Under the pieces are notes generated by a model. The model saw nothing but the letters and a program-made list of their open reading frames with translations. It had not been told where the DNA came from and did no database searches. A stretch of 64,000 nt of DNA from Elusimicrobiaceae bacterium (GTDB lineage Bacteria; Elusimicrobiota; Elusimicrobia; Elusimicrobiales; Elusimicrobiaceae): NCBI GenBank assembly GCA_017961585.1, contig JAGCWX010000020.1:62001-126000 (forward strand). Reading direction: 5' to 3'. Of this stretch, positions 62,640 to 64,000 are shown piece by piece; position 1 is the stretch's first letter, and each line of letters opens with the position of its first letter. Position numbers and translations under genes: made by a program.

Positions 62640-64000
62640 TTAAAAAACTTTTTAAAATTAGCTTTTCCGCCGCGCGGGGCGGGTGAATTTTTGGTTTGCT
62701 GTAACTTTTTAAGTGCTTTTTTACTCAACCCCACCTTTACGGTGCGGAAAGAATTTGCCGACGAGGTTGCATCCGTTTCCAGCACACGGGCCGCCGCGGT
62801 GGCCTTCTTAAACGTTTTCGGTTTTTTGAGCGCGCGCATGGCAACTTTGGGGGTTTGCGGCAGGGAAACTTCGCCGCTTTGCAGCAGCTCTTTGGCACGC
62901 TGGGTATATTGGGAAGGGGTTTGTTTTTTCTTCGCACGTTTGGCGTGAGCTTCCCCCTCCTCGTGCGCAACAAACTTCGGCTCCGGCAACGGCTCAATGG
63001 TTTTTTGAATGGTTTTCACGGCGCTGGCAAATTTAGTGACGCGGCAAATTTCCTTCCATTGGGCGCCGTCGTCGCTAATCAAAGAAAGGGCATTGCCTAC
63101 ACTACCCGCACGGCCGGTGCGGCCCACACGGTGGATGTAATCCTGCGGGCATTGGGGCAAATCGTAATTAATGACATGCGCAATGTGCGGCACGTCCAAA
63201 CCACGGGCGGCCAAGTCGGTAGCTACCAGCACACGCAGGGTGCCGTTTCGGAAAAATTCCATCACCTGCCGACGGCGGTTTTGGCGCAGTTCACCGTGCA
63301 ACGCACTGGCTTTTTGCCCATAGCGCTTAAGTTCCTCGGCCAAGCGTTCTGCCCCGTGTTTGGTTTTCACAAACACTAAAATAGAACCGGCGCGCGTATT
63401 TAGTTCGTGCAGTAACTGCGGCAGTTTTTCGCGCACGGAAACATACACAATTTCTTGCAACACCCCGCACGCGGCGCAGGTTACCTCGCCAATTTGAACA
63501 CGCATCGGGCGGGTTAAAAATTCGTGCGAAAGCTGTTTGATTTCCTCCGGCAGCGTAGCCGAAAACAACAACGTTTGCCGCGGGCAGGGCAGGGCGGACA
63601 CAATGCGGCGCATATCGTCAATAAACCCCATATCCAACATACGGTCGGTTTCGTCCAGCACTAAAAAATGTACGCGCGACAAGTCCGCACTTTTGCGAGT
63701 TAAATGGTCCATAAGCCGCCCGGGGGTAGCAATCAATACGCGCGGTTTGCGGCGCAGTGCGGCATACTGTTTGTGGATGTTATCCCCCCCAATAATCAGG
63801 GCGGCGGGAAGTGTGTCGGTTAATTTTTCAAGCTCGGTCAAAATCTGTTGGGCCAGTTCACGCGTGGGCGATAGAACCAACGCGTTTTCCGCCGGATTTT
63901 GCGTTAAGCGTACGATAAGCGGCAACAAAAATGCCAGCGTTTTGCCCGTGCCGGTTTGCGCCGTGCCCAGCACATCTTGCCCGGCCAAACCAGGCGGAAG
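62621..64000 (-). CDS. DEAD-box RNA helicase, 5' end beyond window
   Basis: At least 459 residues; the frame is open to the right edge, where LPPGLAGQDVLGTAQTGTGKT (Q-motif side and Walker A) is read, so only the first 40 or so residues are missing. Motifs present: PTRELAQQ, TPGRLMDHL, DETD in VLDETDRMLDMGF (in place of DEAD), SAT (LLFSATLPEE), VATDLAARGLDVP and HRVGRTGRAG. RhlE-like family. The C-terminus is a long basic tail ending KANFKKFFKKKKKR, common for RNA contact in these helicases but extreme here. Confidence 0.93.
   Translation of the reverse strand, partial: LPPGLAGQDVLGTAQTGTGKTLAFLLPLIVRLTQNPAENALVLSPTRELAQQILTELEKLTDTLPAALIIGGDNIHKQYAALRRKPRVLIATPGRLMDHLTRKSADLSRVHFLVLDETDRMLDMGFIDDMRRIVSALPCPRQTLLFSATLPEEIKQLSHEFLTRPMRVQIGEVTCAACGVLQEIVYVSVREKLPQLLHELNTRAGSILVFVKTKHGAERLAEELKRYGQKASALHGELRQNRRRQVMEFFRNGTLRVLVATDLAARGLDVPHIAHVINYDLPQCPQDYIHRVGRTGRAGSVGNALSLISDDGAQWKEICRVTKFASAVKTIQKTIEPLPEPKFVAHEEGEAHAKRAKKKQTPSQYTQRAKELLQSGEVSLPQTPKVAMRALKKPKTFKKATAAARVLETDATSSANSFRTVKVGLSKKALKKLQQTKNSPAPRGGKANFKKFFKKKKKR

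Overview
The window looks like the chromosome of a Gram-negative, diderm bacterium, most likely an Elusimicrobiota (Elusimicrobium-like) lineage. The evidence is indirect. Six PilE-type pseudopilin genes lie scattered or clustered without any pilus machinery, a pattern I associate with Elusimicrobium. LPS core and Kdo genes (hldA, gmhB, kdsB, an LpxL-type acyltransferase) and OmpA-like and DUF3108 lipoproteins show an outer membrane. Lysine and peptidoglycan precursors are made through dapL and dapF. The assignment is inference; no rRNA or tRNA gene is visible. Coding density is high, and I see no phage, insertion sequence, CRISPR array or other mobile region.

Layout. 1-2.7 kb: two divergent secreted-protein genes, one cut by the window edge, the other a DUF885 protein whose metal site is destroyed. 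2.8-5.0 kb: leftward operon of three pseudopilins and a small secreted protein. 5.1-6.7 kb: guaC and an FKBP-type isomerase. 6.7-9.7 kb: a secreted trypsin-like protease and thrS without TGS domain. 9.8-15.8 kb: LTA-synthase-like sulfatase, yajC-secD-secF, an unknown gene and a DUF374 acyltransferase. 15.8-25.6 kb: lon, then a leftward pair encoding a 1680-residue PAS/GAF protein with no output domain and a membrane-anchored protein of 17 ankyrin repeats. 25.7-28.8 kb: OmpA-like lipoprotein, SirB1-like protein, NfeD and a stomatin-type SPFH protein. 28.9-32.1 kb: pseudopilin, dapL-dapF, nitroreductase. 32.1-37.3 kb: leftward operon yceD-rpmF-plsX-fabG-acpP-rnc-ankyrin protein. 37.3-40.1 kb: MATE transporter, then two tandem GxQxGxxN surface-repeat proteins. 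40.1-43.1 kb: rpsB-tsf and pyrH. 43.1-50.6 kb: thioredoxin/CcdA-like membrane protein, then an envelope operon (LpxL-like, gmhB, DUF3108 lipoprotein, hldA, kdsB) and pyrG. 50.6-58.3 kb: bacterial alpha-2-macroglobulin with intact thioester plus pbpC. 58.4-64.0 kb: MATE transporter, nadB, two divergent pseudopilins and a DEAD-box helicase cut by the right edge.

Regulatory structure stands out. (1) An inverted repeat of the form RGGTC-N4-NRCCY sits at about -42 or -61 of the promoters of three secreted-protein genes (start codons at 673, 843, 7789), the positions used by CRP-like activators. (2) Many promoters share an extended -10 box, ATTTGCTAnnnT. (3) At five genes the -10 box ends exactly 6 bp before the ATG, which predicts leaderless mRNAs. 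(4) Three intergenic regions carry related GTCAT...ATGAC palindromic repeats. (5) Several housekeeping proteins (Lon, ribosomal S2, the helicase, slightly PyrG) carry Lys/Ala-rich, histone-H1-like C-terminal tails.
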